A stretch of DNA of 64,000 nucleotides from Aricia agestis (lineage: Eukaryota > Arthropoda > Insecta > Lepidoptera > Lycaenidae), in the NCBI RefSeq assembly GCF_905147365.1, contig NC_056428.1:5858001-5922000 (forward strand), written 5' to 3'. Shown piece after piece: positions 19,958 to 32,461 of this stretch. The notes under the pieces are model-generated. The model did no database searches. It was not told where the DNA came from and was given only the letters and a program-made list of their open reading frames with translations. The number at the start of each line of letters is the position of its first letter. Position 1 is the first letter of the stretch. A program made the translations under genes and the position numbers.

Positions 19958-22629
19958 TATTGTTTATTTTTGTTTTTTAGGTAACAACCGATTTTAGACT
20001 TTTACTAAATTACTAGGATCTCGTGGCGCTATATATAATAATAATTTCACAAACGATACTTATAGTTACACATTATACCAAAGCATGTTTATAGGTTTGT
20101 GGAAAATAGATGGTAGTAAAGTAAGTACCAAATACTAATCCCAGAATGAGAAAACAGGCTAACGCCATTCAAAATAATATATTTAGTCATCTATCACCAA
20201 CGGGCGAAAAATTAATACAGAATTTAGAAAACATTCATCTCCTTCACGAAAAAATCCATCCATATAATACATATATACAAAAATTTGAATCGAACGATAA
20301 CGTTTATGTACAATTATGACCCAAACTACTTTAAACAATGGACACAAAAGGAAAGTCCCATTCAAAATCATTGGTGCTTCAAACCACTGCATTGAAATAA
20401 TGACAGGCAACAAATAGAGGAAAGTAAATCTTGTATTGTGTCGAATGTTACCTGTGGCTTACTAGAGCGTGTATGAATGAACTGTCACTTACAGGCTACA
20501 GCCTGCTACAGCTGTATTGTGGGTCGTGATGGTCGCGTGCCATTGTTTGACCCCAAAAGGCTTCCAATATACGAAAAGCCTGACGCAGGATTGTCTACAA
20601 CTTTGATAAAATAGCTGCAATATTCGTTTAGAATGGAAAAACCCTCGTAGGATGTTGTCAAACGAAACATAAAAATTAGGTATTGTGATATCATGAAAAA
20701 TCGTTGCCAATTAAAATCTGAAAATAATATTGGAATTTGGAACTATCAATTCCTCTCTTTCTTGTCAATTGATTAGAAAACGTATCATCTTAAGTACAGT
20801 AAAAAATGTCACAGTTTCAACCAACATAGTATTTCAATCACTTCTAACAGCAAAACTAATTCCAATTGTTATATTAATACACAAGTAGAATTAGTCTGAC
20901 CTTTTTAATGGGAATGAAGTGGCAGTAGTGTTCTCAGATTTATGCAATTCACTTATTATATCGCTTGACTTAAACTAACCGCAAATACGTACTTACTAGC
21001 AAAAAGGGTGTGCAAAGGGTAAATTTACAAGGTTAAATGAATTTTAAGATTATTTCACGGGCAAAACTTTGTTCAATGGTTTATCATTTTTAATTATTTA
21101 AAGTTGTAGCCTTAAATTGAAGGCTATACAATATACATGAATACATATACGATAAAACGTCATGACCTAAATCACAACATCCTACCCAAATGTAGGTAGA
21201 TTGTAAGTTATCACAACTCTTGAAATCCGCTATTGACAAAATTCAATAGCGCAAGCACAAAAATATATTATAACAATAAAGGTATACCTAATAACTAGCT
21301 AATAACTATATTATTTTACCGCTAACATATATGACGAAATATTAAAATAAACAATAAAAGGTTTTAAAAGAAACAAAAGTCTGCTGATAATGTCGAAATA
21401 ACCTTCACCTTCTCAATTAATATTACGACCCAAATCCAATTAATGCACAGAAGTAAAATGGCAGTCATCATTATTAATGATCTCAACTTTGACTCGTTCT
21501 AATTGCTTTGATTGGAATATCAAATTTTATTTGCATAACAACTAAGTACACAATTTGTGATCGGAGATGCTATAAAATTGATTTTCGTTTTAAATAGAAT
21601 TACAGTATTTGAATAATTATATTCATTGTACAAGAAATATTTTTATTTAAATAAGTAACGTTGCCATAAGAAAAAGCTGTCTTAAAAATATACCAACAAG
21701 AATATAGCTCAAGAGAAAACTCAACTTATTGTCAACGTTGATCTGTATTGATAGGAATACAATCCACAAATGCCCAATAAATAATTCATAAACAATTAAA
21801 TGCCAGCTTTCGTCCATTCAGTGGACTAGCCGCACTGGCATTGCCAAGTCCCGTTATCATTAAACCACTAACATCAATAATTGCCTCCACTGTGCCATTA
21901 TTTCCCGCGTGAAATTCAATCTAGCTTAGCCCAAGCTCCAACCTAAATGTTAGATCCAAATCGTTCGCGGTCATTACTAGCCCTGCCATTAATTTGTTGG
22001 CTGGCCCAAGTGAGCATCATCATGGAGGACTAGCACAAAGACCGTGAGGATTTTGGACGTTAATCCTCAGTGTAAGGAAGTACTACCGAAACATAGTTTA
22101 GGAACTGCAAATTCAATTTCAATACTCTGATGCCTTTAAAAACCGGCTCAAAGATAGATGCGGCTATCTATCGAGAGACTAATTTAATATTGTTTATTTG
22201 AACTATAACAGTCCTACCAACGTTCTCAAAAGATAAAAGATCACACAGAGATAAAAAGAAATAAACACAATAGAAATGATTAGATACGCTAAAGCTTTCA
22301 AATTGCTCCATCGTGGCGCACAAATCCATGAAATGACTTAAAGCAATAATTCACAGTCGAAAGCCGCGAAGATTCGAGGCACAACTAGCGGAACAATCGC
22401 TGGACTAGATACGATTGAATACTTGAGAAAATTCATTGAGAGTATGGGTCAAACCGCATTTAAATGTGAGATATCTGTCAATGGAGCTCCATGTATAAAA
22501 AAGATGTGATTACAAAGACGAATTAATGGTCCATGTCAAGAACTGCAACGATCATGGTTATAATTCTGCCAATGATGCAGTGTGATGGTAAAAATTAAAA
22601 TTTGCAAAATGAGAGAATTTCCTACCGCG
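19958..22629. other. Quiet AT-rich DNA
   Basis: About 2.7 kb without a recognisable gene or element. Overlapping minus-strand frames at 20183-20710 lack conserved features. The piece around 21800-22080 is less AT-rich but has stops in all frames. It could be intronic or intergenic. Confidence 0.5.
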
Positions 22630-22684
22630 ATTTTCAACAGTTGCTATTTATTTATTTAAAAAAAAATAGCAACTGTTGAAAATT
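22630..22684. repeat. Hairpin, 20-bp arms
   Basis: ATTTTCAACAGTTGCTATTT and AAATAGCAACTGTTGAAAAT are exact complements around a short AT loop. A second weaker inverted pair (TTCAGGATG / CATCCTGAA) follows at about 22700-22748. Confidence 0.75.
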
Positions 22685-24864
22685 GTTGGCCTTGAAATAT
22701 TCAGGATGGGGATATTCAAAACATTTGAATAATTTCATCCTGAATGTTTTCCCAGCTAAGAAATTTTAGGCCAAATGCAAATAATAGAGGATTTAAAGGT
22801 TAAGTCGGACGTCCAATTAACACTTCCCGTTCCAAGAGAAATAACTAGAGAACTGTATCGGTTGCTCGGGTTACCGTTACTGGCCCATTTGAGCGGCCCA
22901 GTTCAGTTTTACATGTCAATGGAGATCCGAGGATACATTTGATATTTTCTCTTTAGCTATCTACTAGTACAATAACTCGTGGTATCTTATTACTTTGGCT
23001 GTATAATAGTATCTTGGAAATATTGACACCGATTTTGCTTCAGTCATCCAGTCCAGATCCTATGGTTAATACTTAATTAGCATTCTCGTTGTCGTCAAAT
23101 AAACGTAGAGCAACAGATTTATGGAGTCTCGCCAATAAGAATGCGTTTGACGTATAAAATATTATTTGGAGATTATCTGGCAGAATCAACATTACAAATT
23201 TATTTTACATGATAGCTATATAATGAAAGGTTTTAATTATCCATTAATCCAAAATTAAAGTAAGCTTGTTTAAAGGATTCATTCCTTTAATCATAAGGAC
23301 CAGTAACAAACAAATAAAAGTATCTAGTATATGTATTGGGTGTGCCGCATCGCAGTGAGAGGTAGGTCACCTTGGTGCATAACACTTCCTTCTAATATAG
23401 TATCAGATTCATAATTTAAACCATTAGAACAATTCTTTGTTACTATGAACACGACTTTTTATTGAATCGAGCTGGAGTTATCAAGGTTGGCAATGTGATA
23501 ATAGAGAAGCAAAATAATAAATATTAAAAGTTTACTAGAACTTACAATACTAAAAGAAGGTGAAATCTAATTATCGCATCTTCTTGCCTTTTGACAAAAC
23601 TTAAATTCAATTATTAATAAAATTTGAATCATAACAATTATTATTATGATTCAAATCACTTTATATACAAATAAATAAAAAATAAAAATTGTTTTATTTC
23701 CGAATAGATTTGTAACAAATACTTTCAGAACGTTGATGCTAATGGTGCCTACCACCAAATAGCGGTCGTCATATCTATGGAGATACTCTCCGTAACATTA
23801 ACAAAGACAATAAAAAAAGAATTGGTGAAATCGGATCAGCCGTTCTCGAGATTAGCGCTCACACACATATACCTACAGATTCAATTTTAATTAATACTAT
23901 AACATATCTATATGCTAAAATTATATACGCAGTTGTCGACTTTATATAAAAAAAACCTTAAGTTTTAAGTTATAGCCTTGAACTAGTTAACAGCTGTTAC
24001 GAAAGGTGTTTACGAGACCCTCAACAGCGAACCGTATAAAAATATAAACCAAAGTGTGAGTCATGTGATAGCAGATGTTGAAACACCTGACACTGGAAAC
24101 CTTAAAACTGGGAAATTAACATACAAGGTTTATCCCTTGGAAAGGAAGGAACATCCTGATAGAACGAAATTATACTTCACAGAACTTCCTCATCAGAGAT
24201 AGCTCAGAGAATTATTAAGTTTCTTACATAAGCTTTGCACAAAAAAAAGATAGTAAACGTAAAAATAAAACATACGTGAGCGTAGACATCTCATTGTCTT
24301 TAATTACTTCTGTATGCAGCACACATATTAGTATTTGAAACTGTAACATAATGATACAATTTGTGAAAGTAAGTCTGAGCCGATTTCAATGGTTTCAGTT
24401 AGCTTTTATTTATCTTTATCAATATAACTTATCTTGAAAGATCGAGGCTCGATAGTTTTATCTTCTAATCTTTGAGCTAGATTTATAACAGCGGTTTAGT
24501 GTAACACTATAGCAATCGATTCTTAGCTTTTTCTATAAATTCTTGAACTGATCTTATTGTGTCTCACTATAAATGGTATTTCCCTGACAATAATTCTGCC
24601 TATAGTCATCAATTTCTATGAGATTCATTACATACTTCCTATGCATTGTTCTTCACCTAAATACCTCATCGGATACTAAAGACAATTCATCTGTCTGATC
24701 GGAAGATATATTACATCAATAGAATCGCGTGCGTCGACGTATGATAGGAGAAACCTATAGTCCATAAATAACTTTCTTACTACTGCAGCGATTGACAGGC
24801 TATCGGTAATTAAGGATATAGCTTTCATATTGTAATCATTGGAGTGTTGGCTTTTATTATATTA
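22685..24864. other. Quiet AT-rich DNA
   Basis: No gene seen. There is a small inverted pair (ATTTGAATCATAA / TTATGATTCAAAT) at 23624-23656 and a LINE-tail-like stretch at about 23720-23890 (GGTGAAATCGGATCAGCC, GTTCTCGAGATTAGCGC). Confidence 0.45.
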
Positions 24865-25178
24865 ATAGCTGTCCCGGCAAACGTTTCTTTGCCATATAAA
24901 GTATTTCGCCCATATTATTTTATTGAAGTGACTAAATAAGTATGTCACCATGGCAACGTCCATCGCTATCCCGTCGCACAAACAATGGTCGCCGTCAGTC
25001 TCGAGTTGTAATAATTTACTATTATTTATTCAACAAATGCACTTATCAATATAAAAAGTGCCCAGTAGTCGATTCTCAGACCCACTGAATATGCATATAA
25101 AATTTGGTTAAAATCAGTAAAGCCGTTTCAGAGGAGTACGCGGCCTAACATTCTGACACGAGAATTTTATATATAAGA
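24865..25178 (-). mobile_element. Helitron-like F3, opposite-strand copy
   Basis: On the minus strand it starts TCTTATATATAAAATTCTCG (25178), contains the blocks seen at 16895-17191, and ends with the GGCAAAGAAACGTTTGCC hairpin and GGGACAG. The terminal CTAG appears as CTAT. Near-full length and close to the other copy by eye. Confidence 0.75.
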
Positions 25179-26440
25179 AGAAGCAGATAAATTTTTCGTT
25201 AAGTTTTGTTTTACGTATGTCTTGATATAATCATTTTTTTTATTATTATGGCAATTATTAGAAAAAAAATGCATTCATTTTAAAAACAACATTTCTGGAA
25301 AAGATCTTCGAAGGAAAAAAGGCTTGACTACTCGATGAATTCGAGGCGTTTGAAGTCACGATTCGCATTAAACTACGTCATTCTGTGCAAAATGTCACTT
25401 AGTATGACCACAAGCTGTGCTTGTACAGTGGTCTACAATTCTTTCTGAGTAAGATTCGTAATATCAACTAATTCAAAAAGAAGTGAAGAAGTGAAAAAAG
25501 TCAGCCTTGGGTGACTCCCAAAAAAGAAGCTAAATAGCCGTATTTCAACACCCATTTGATACTCATTCGTCATAGATACTCGTAACATTTGGAATACAAG
25601 TCCATCCATTCAAATACACTCGATTTTATTTGTTTTATATTCAAATAATTCATGTCTCGTAGTACTAAATCAAGGGCATAAATAACATTTTCCCGTTAGC
25701 CCGTTATTATGATAGAATTTATTGTTGACAAGATAAACACATAAATGAAAGTGTTTAGAGAACTGACAACTCTTTCGTGATAAATGCAACTCGTACTGTA
25801 ATTAACACCGCTACTTTCCGCTAAGAAAAATGTTGCCAAGCCCAAAACTTCTGTTGCTTGCTTTATGTATTACGCAATACTTTAAACCGTTTTTATCTTA
25901 TCGCCCAAAGAAAGGCCTAGTGACGTTTTAGTTCCATAAAAGCGATTTCACAGCATTAATTCATTTCAGTAGCCCTAAAGTCAATTCATAGATTTCTATA
26001 GATTACACTGTAACAAAAGTGAGAAAGATGAAAGTCTCTGTCGTGATCACAGCATTCCCAGACCTTCACAATGGTGTAAATAAGATTATAAACACTCACC
26101 ATCATTGTTGCGTCATTTTTGAGCACATTTAATTAGGCTTTCGCTTTTACGTGGGAGTGTTACGCTGGTTGAATAATTTACATCATTTATAATATTTAAA
26201 CTGTAACATCTATTGTGTGCACCATTCATCATTTCATTCATTACGAGATAAAGCAGTTGACTGTTGAACTAACAATTGACAGAATAATGTACTCAGAATT
26301 TATTCGTGGTGGATACATATAATTTGGTCGGGTCATGTTAATGTTAGGTGTGTCAAAAGACAAACCCCAAAACAAATTTGAAATTACGTAGGCCTATCTT
26401 CTAACTGTTCTATGGCTCTAACAGTACGTCTACAAAATTA
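25179..26440. other. No gene seen
   Basis: AT-rich unique-looking DNA. No frame, repeat or RNA gene was recognised. Confidence 0.45.
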
Positions 26441-26647
26441 ACGTATAGTCCGTCAAGAAAGTCATGACAGGCGGGATTTTTTTTTAAACGTAATCACGCT
26501 TTTATGGTGTATTTTTACAGAGAACACTTATTACATTTTAAATATTATCATTTTGCACATTTTTATCTCAAATTAATAAAGTTCTCATATTTTTATTTCA
26601 TTTAAAAAATTTCCAGCCTGTCATAACTTTCTTGACAGACTATACGT
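26441..26647. mobile_element. MITE with 32-bp inverted repeats
   Basis: Left ACGTATAGTCCGTCAAGAAA continuing to GACAGGC, and its complement at 26616-26647, differ at two positions. TATA-type flanks permit a TA duplication, suggesting a mariner-like source. The 140-bp interior is AT-rich and non-coding. Confidence 0.75.
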
Positions 26648-27244
26648 ATATAATATAGTTTAATGGTATTGGTAAATCCACCATATTTAAACGTAAATTT
26701 TTCCACTTTATAAATCTTTCCTCGGGTGTTCTGACTTTATGAATGTGAATACCAAATTTCATTAAAATCGGTTCAGCTGTTTACGAGTAAAGAGATAAAG
26801 TTGCGAGCAATGCCTGGTAGTTTATAAATCAGGCAATCTTTCACATAATAGAAGTCAATATTATAGAGTAGTTATTAACAGGAAGAAAATATCCAATTCA
26901 ATATGCTCCCACGTTCAGCAATATAAAATCACATAAAATGGCGACTGACATTTGACATCACTGAATATGATAATACAGGCGAAGCCGTTAAGATCGACAT
27001 TACGTTAGCCACATATGGCCGGTTACGACGTATGGTCCTTGTACGAACATAAAGTGCGCAAGGGAATATGGGCATTAAAATATTTATAAGACGCACTTGC
27101 AATTTTCGAATTGCGTAAACGCGGGAGTTTCTTTGAAAAGTTATATGAAGTGAATGAGCAGGTATAATGATACTAAAATATAATAGATATAAAGTATGAT
27201 GTTTGGCTCCTGTTTCAGATATAGTATTTGAGAAACATAATTTA
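26648..27244. other. No gene seen
   Basis: Contains a LINE-tail-like phrase near 26740-26800 (ATTAAAATCGGTTCAGCTG). The 110-codon minus-strand frame (26929-27261) has no recognisable domain. Confidence 0.4.
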
Positions 27245-27440
27245 CTGGACGACGCCTGCAATTTTCCGTTGTGTCAAAATTCTCTTGTCGCGCGGGACTG
27301 TAAATTTTTCCGGGATAAGAATTATCCCATTTCCTTTTCCGGGTCTCAAAGAATCTCCATTACAAACAGCAAATTCGGTTCAGCGGTTTGGGCGTCAAGA
27401 CGATATAGACAGAGACACTTTGGCAATTAAAATATTATGT
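27245..27440 (-). mobile_element. Helitron-like F1, diverged
   Basis: It reads GGACGACGCCTGCAATTTTC at its 3' side, then GGGACTGTAAATTTTTCC, GGGATAAGAATTATCCC, CTCAAAGAATCTCC, TTCGGTTCAGCGG and GACAGAGACACTTTGGC. The hairpin is degraded. Two overlapping frames here (27203-27455) are by-products. Confidence 0.65.
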
Positions 27441-28006
27441 ATTCAATATGAATAGATAAATAAATAATTGCTGTCAAAAAAACTCTGGTAACTGGTCATA
27501 AGACATTTTTTACTTAAATGCAGATGGTGTACATTTTTTTACCCGACTAGGGCAAAGCAAAAGGAGGGTTATGATTTTGACAGGCTATGTATGTATGTAT
27601 GTATTTATGTATATTCATCTGTTCCCTCGTAACTTCTAAACTACTTATCAAAAGACAAATGACATATTATCATTAGAAGCGTCTTAATTGTCCGCTGGTT
27701 ATTAAAACGAACAAATCATTTTGGTAATTGGTATAGGTACTATCATGTTCCAAACTATTTATTGAAGGATGAAAGTTATAAACCGTTTATCTTAGGCTAT
27801 TCAGAGGGCTTCAAATCGCAATCTCTCGCATCACTTACCATCAGGTGCACCTTCCTGCTATACCATAAATAAGTCATTACATAGATTACAGGAAACAGGT
27901 CACTTGTATCATCAACATTCAAATCAGCAGATGAACCATTTTAATGGGTTTCCGCAGTTGTAACTGTTACAGTTCGAATTATGGCGAATGAGAGCTATAA
28001 AATCCA
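27441..28006. other. No gene; LINE-tail-like repeat at about 27536-27640
   Basis: TTTTTTTACCCGACTAGGGC, AAAGGAGGGTTATGATTTTG and a (TATG)n tract at 27581-27606 resemble a retroelement 3' end widespread in Lepidoptera. Confidence 0.45.
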
Positions 28007-28115
28007 TCTATACTAATATTATAAATGCGAAAGTGTGTCTGTATGTCTGTTACCTCTTCACACCCAAACCACTGAACCGATTTTGCTGAAATTTTGGAGA
28101 TACTTTGGAATCCAC
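28007..28115 (+). mobile_element. Helitron-like F1, 3'-truncated
   Basis: TCTATACTAATATTATAAAT, GCGAAAGTGTGTCTG, CTCTTCACACCCAAACCAC and GATTTTGCTGAAATTTTGG. It breaks off about 125 bp before the tandem array. The left flank of the array (28116-28240) is open on the minus strand but unrecognised. Confidence 0.65.
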
Positions 28116-28240
28116 TCATAACGAACAATGATAATGCCTTCGCCTCCTGAAAGTCTTGGAGTCTTTTGGAGGGCCACATATTTGCCGCCTCAGTGGAAAA
28201 TCTTAAAAGCTTAATATGCTCAGTATTTAAAAGCATAATA

Positions 28241-29275
28241 GCTCTTGCAAACACTGCAGCAGGTGTCAAATTACATAAAATACATCAAAGTTTGTATCAG
28301 GATAAAATGTTGCTCAAATATAATTGAAAAAAAGGAAAGTAAGAGGAAAGTAACTTTGGTCCAATTAAAGTAATATCAAAACTCATAAGATATAATTTCT
28401 GATGGAAGTGCAATGTTATTACAACATTAATCGGTGTACGTTCAAAGCGCAAGAATCCCTTTGAGCGAGGAATTAGGACATAGTTCACACACCTCATGCG
28501 GGCAGAGCACTGTATAATGACTAAAACGGTCTAAATACGACGAAAGAGACGAATTTAATGAATTTTGCTCGATGGAGTGAGGTATTTTAAGTAACATATT
28601 ATTTGAATCTAAATTTGGCGCGACTGTAGTCACGTCTTCATTAACAAGATGTTCATGTTGAAATGAAGAAAACCTATCATTGAATATTGAAAATAATTTA
28701 TTTGTGAGTGCGCTTTGTCTTTATCCTTTTCGACACCTTTAAGTATCAAATTATATTATAAGATTCAAATACTATTAGGACGAATAGGATTAGTCCTTTT
28801 TAGATAGAGTGGCATATTATGTCGTTAACAATATATAGCAAAACTGTCGGGAAAACACCAGACACGTAGATAAATTGGCAACGCATAAATCACATCACAT
28901 AAAATCACATTCGCGTAATGCAACTCCAAAAATTTCGCATCGCAATAGCTTGACGCTGATAATATTGATGATACTACAGGTAATTTGCAACTTATTTTCA
29001 AAGTGGGGGAAAATGCCCAAATTCTGGGTCAGTGACAAGTAGCGCGTAGACTCCGAACGGCCCCGCTAATGCGCTTTTAATGGAAACATATTATAGGCAT
29101 AGAAAATGGGGTCGCAACTTGCAAAATAGACCAACCCTGCCGATGGAAACTAAATTACGAGACAATTTGATGCCAATAGCTGTTTCATGGTCTAAAAAGT
29201 GACCAAATCAGGTTGAACCGTGCGCTGTACGGTTGCATCCGGAGAGGCAGCCTTTTGTCTTTAGCAGCTTCTGCA
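28241..29275. repeat. Array unit 1: modules L-M-R (1035 bp)
   Basis: First unit of the 28.2-32.5 kb array and the only one with all three modules once each. L is 28241-28447 (starts GCTCTTGCAAACACTGCAGC), M is 28448-29015 (starts CGCAAGAATCCC, ends GGGGGAAAATG), R is 29016-29275 (starts CCCAAATTCTGGG, ends AGCAGCTTCTGCA). R passes directly into the next L with the PstI-like CTGCAG words clustered at the joint. Confidence 0.9.
28442..28745 (-). other. Unidentified ~90-codon frame repeated in each M module
   Basis: On the minus strand of M a frame reads from a DALTNKLFSIFND-like start region through VTTVAPNLDSN, IPHSIE, NSSLSSYLDRFSHYTVL, CPHEVCELCPNSSLKGILA and a stop in L. The ATG-initiated part is 28442-28633 here, 30027-30233, 31077-31265 and 31624-31830. 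The M copy at 29483-30050 has a TAA inside it. I do not recognise the peptide. It could be an exon, a decayed transposon frame or chance. Confidence 0.25.
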
Positions 29276-30875
29276 GCTCTTGCAAACACTGCAGCAGGTG
29301 TCAAATTACATAAAATACATCAAAGTTTGTATCAGGATAAAATGTTGCTTAAATATAATTAAAAAAAAGGAAAGTAAGAGGAAAGTAACTTTGGTCCAAT
29401 TAAAGTAATATCAAAACTCATAAGATATAATTTCTGATGGAAGTGCATTGTTATTACAACATTAATCGGTGTACGTTCAAAGCGCAAGAATCCCTTTGAG
29501 CGAGGAATTAGGACATAGTTCACACACCTCATGCGGGCAGAGCACTGTATAATGACTAAAACGGTCTAAATACGACGAAAGAGACGAATTTAATTAATTT
29601 TGCTCGATGGAGTGAGGTATTTTAAGTGACATATTATTTGAATCTAAATTTGGCACGACTGTAGTCACGTCTTCATTAACCAGATGTTCATGTTGAAATG
29701 AAGAAAACCCATCATTGAATATTGAAAATAATTTATTTGTGAGTGCGTCTTGTCTTTATCCTTTTCGACACCTTTAAGTATCAAATTATATTATAAGATT
29801 CAAATACTATTAAGAAGAATAGGATTAGTCCTTTTTAGATAGAGTGGCATATTATGTCGTTAACAATATATAGCAAAACTGTCGGGAAAACACCAGACAC
29901 GTAGGTAAATTGGCAACGCATAAATCACATCACATAAAATCACATTCGCGTAATGCAACTCCAAAAATTTCGCATCGCAATAGCTTGACTCTGATAATAT
30001 TGATGATACTACAGGTAATTTGCAACTTATTTCCAAAGTGGGGGAAAATGCGCAAGAATCCCTTTGAGCGAGGAATTAGGACATAGTTCACACACCTCAT
30101 GCGGGCAGAGCACTGTATAATGACTAAAACGGTCTAAATACGACGAAAGAGACGAATTTAATGAATGGTCCTCGATGGAGTGAGGTATTCTAAGTGACAT
30201 ATTTGAATCTAAATTTGGCGCGACTGTAGTCACGTCTTCATTAACCAGATGTTCATGTTGAAATGAAGAAAACCCATCATTGAATATTGAAAATAATTTA
30301 TTTGTGAGTGCGTCTTGTCTTTATCCTTTTCGACACCTTTAAGTATCAAATTATATTATAAGATTCAAATACTATTAGGACGAATAGGATTAGTCCTTTT
30401 TAGATAGAGTGGCATATTATGTCGTTAACAATATATAGCAAAACTGTCGGGAAAACACCAGACACGTAGGTAAATTCGCAACGCATAAATCACATCACAT
30501 AAAATCACATTCGCGTAATGCAACTCCAAAAATTTCGCATCGCAATAGCTTGACGCTGATAATATTGATGATACTACAGGTAATTTGCAACTTATTTCCA
30601 AAGTGGGGGAAAATGCCCAAATTCTGGGTCAGTGACAAGTAGCGCGTAGACTCCGAACGGCCCCGCTAATGCGCTTTTAATGGAAACATATTATAGGCAT
30701 AGAAAATGGGGTCGCAACTTGCAAAATAGACCAACCCTGCCGATGGAAACTAAATTACGAGACAATTTGATGCCAATAGCTGTTTCATGGTCTAAAAAGT
30801 GACCAAATCAGGTTGAACCGTGCGCTGTACGGTTGCATCCGGAGCGGCAGCCTTTTGTCTTTAGCAGCTTCTGCA
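29276..30875. repeat. Array unit 2: L-M + M-R (1600 bp)
   Basis: L 29276-29482, M 29483-30050, second M 30051-30615, R 30616-30875. At 30050/30051 the end of M (GGGGGAAAATG) joins a new M start (CGCAAGAATCCC), skipping R and L. The first M keeps a TAT triplet (ATATTATTTGAATC) as in unit 1, while the second lacks it (ATATTTGAATC), so the two M copies are distinct types. Confidence 0.9.
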
Positions 30876-32461
30876 GCTCTTGCAAACACTGCAGCAGGTG
30901 TCAAATTACATAAAATACATCAAAGTTTGTATCAGGATAAAATGTTGCTTAAATATAATTGAAAAAAAGGAAAGTAAGAGGAAAGTAACTTTGGTCCAAT
31001 TAAAGTAATATCAAAACTCATAAGATATAATTTCTGATGGAAGTGCAATGTTATTACAACATTAATCGGTGTACGTTCAAAGCGCAAGAATCCCTTTGAG
31101 CGAGGAATTAGGACATAGTTCACACACCTCATGCGGGCAGAGCACTGTATAATGACTAAAACGGTCTAAATACGACGAAAGAGACGAATTTAATGAATGG
31201 TGCTCGATGGAGTGAGGTATTCTAAGTGACATATTTGAATCTAAATTTGGCGCGACTGTAGTCACGTCTTCATTAACCAGATCTTCATGTTGAAATGAAG
31301 AAAACCCATCATTGAATATTGAAAATAATTTATTTGTGAGTGCGTCTTGTCTTTATCCTTTTCGACACCTTTAAGTATCAAATTATATTATAAGATTCAA
31401 ATACTATTAGGACGAATAGGATTAGTCCTTTTTAGATAGAGTGGCATATTATGTCGTTAACAATATATAGCAAAACTGTCGGGAAAACACCAGACACGTA
31501 GGTAAATTCGCAACGCATAAATCACATCACATAAAATCACATTCGCGTAATGCAACTCCAAAAATTTCGCATCGCAATAGCTTGACGCTGATAATATTGA
31601 TGATACTACAGGTAATTTGCAACTTATTTCCAAAGTGGGGGAAAATGCGCAAGAATCCCTTTGAGCGAGGAATTAGGACATAGTTCACACACCTCATGCG
31701 GGCAGAGCACTGTATAATGACTAAAACGGTCTAAATACGACGAAAGAGACGAATTTAATGAATGGTGCTCGATGGAGTGAGGTATTCTAAGTGACATATT
31801 TGAATCTAAATTTGGCGCGACTGTAGTCACGTCTTCATTAACCAGATGTTCATGTTGAAATGAAGAAAACCCATCATTGAATATTGAAAATAATTTATTT
31901 GTGAGTGCGTCTTGTCTTTATCCTTTTCGACACCTTTAAGTATCAAATTATATTATAAGATTCAAATACTATTAGGAAGAATAGGATTAGTCCTTTTTAG
32001 ATAGAGTGGCATATTATGTCGTTAACAATATATAACAAAACTGTCGGGAAAACACCAGACACGTAGGTAAATTGGCAACGCATAAATCACATCACATAAA
32101 ATCACATTCGCGTAATGCAACTCCAAAAATTTCGCATCGCAATAGCTTGACGCTCATAATATTGATGATACTACAGGTAATTTGCAACTTATTTCCTAAG
32201 TGGGGGAAAATGCCCAAATTCTGGGTCAGTGACAAGTAGCGCGTAGACTCCGAACGGCCCCGCTAATGCGCTTTTAATGGAAACATATTATAGGCATAGA
32301 AAATGGGCTCGCAACTTGCAAAATAGACCAACCCTGCCGATGGAAACTAAATTACGAGACAATTTGATGCCAATAGCTGTTTCATGGTCTAAAAAGTGAC
32401 CAAATCAGGTTGAACCGTGCGCTATACGGTTGTATCCGGAGCGGCAGCCTTTTGTCTTTAG
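30876..32461. repeat. Array unit 3: L-M + M-R (1586 bp)
   Basis: L 30876-31082, M 31083-31647, M 31648-32212, R 32213-32461. It has the same M/M joint as unit 2, at 31647/31648. Both M copies are the triplet-lacking type. R stops about 11 bp short of its usual end, where unique sequence (GTCGCTTCGG) begins. Confidence 0.9.

Noticed and set aside
26929..27261. 110-codon minus-strand frame
   Set aside because: It starts in the Helitron F1 at 27245 and shows no domain similarity.
28241..32461. CRISPR-like or rDNA/histone-type gene cluster
   Set aside because: Units are ~1 kb without spacers, no rRNA or histone sequence is visible, and the host is evidently an animal.
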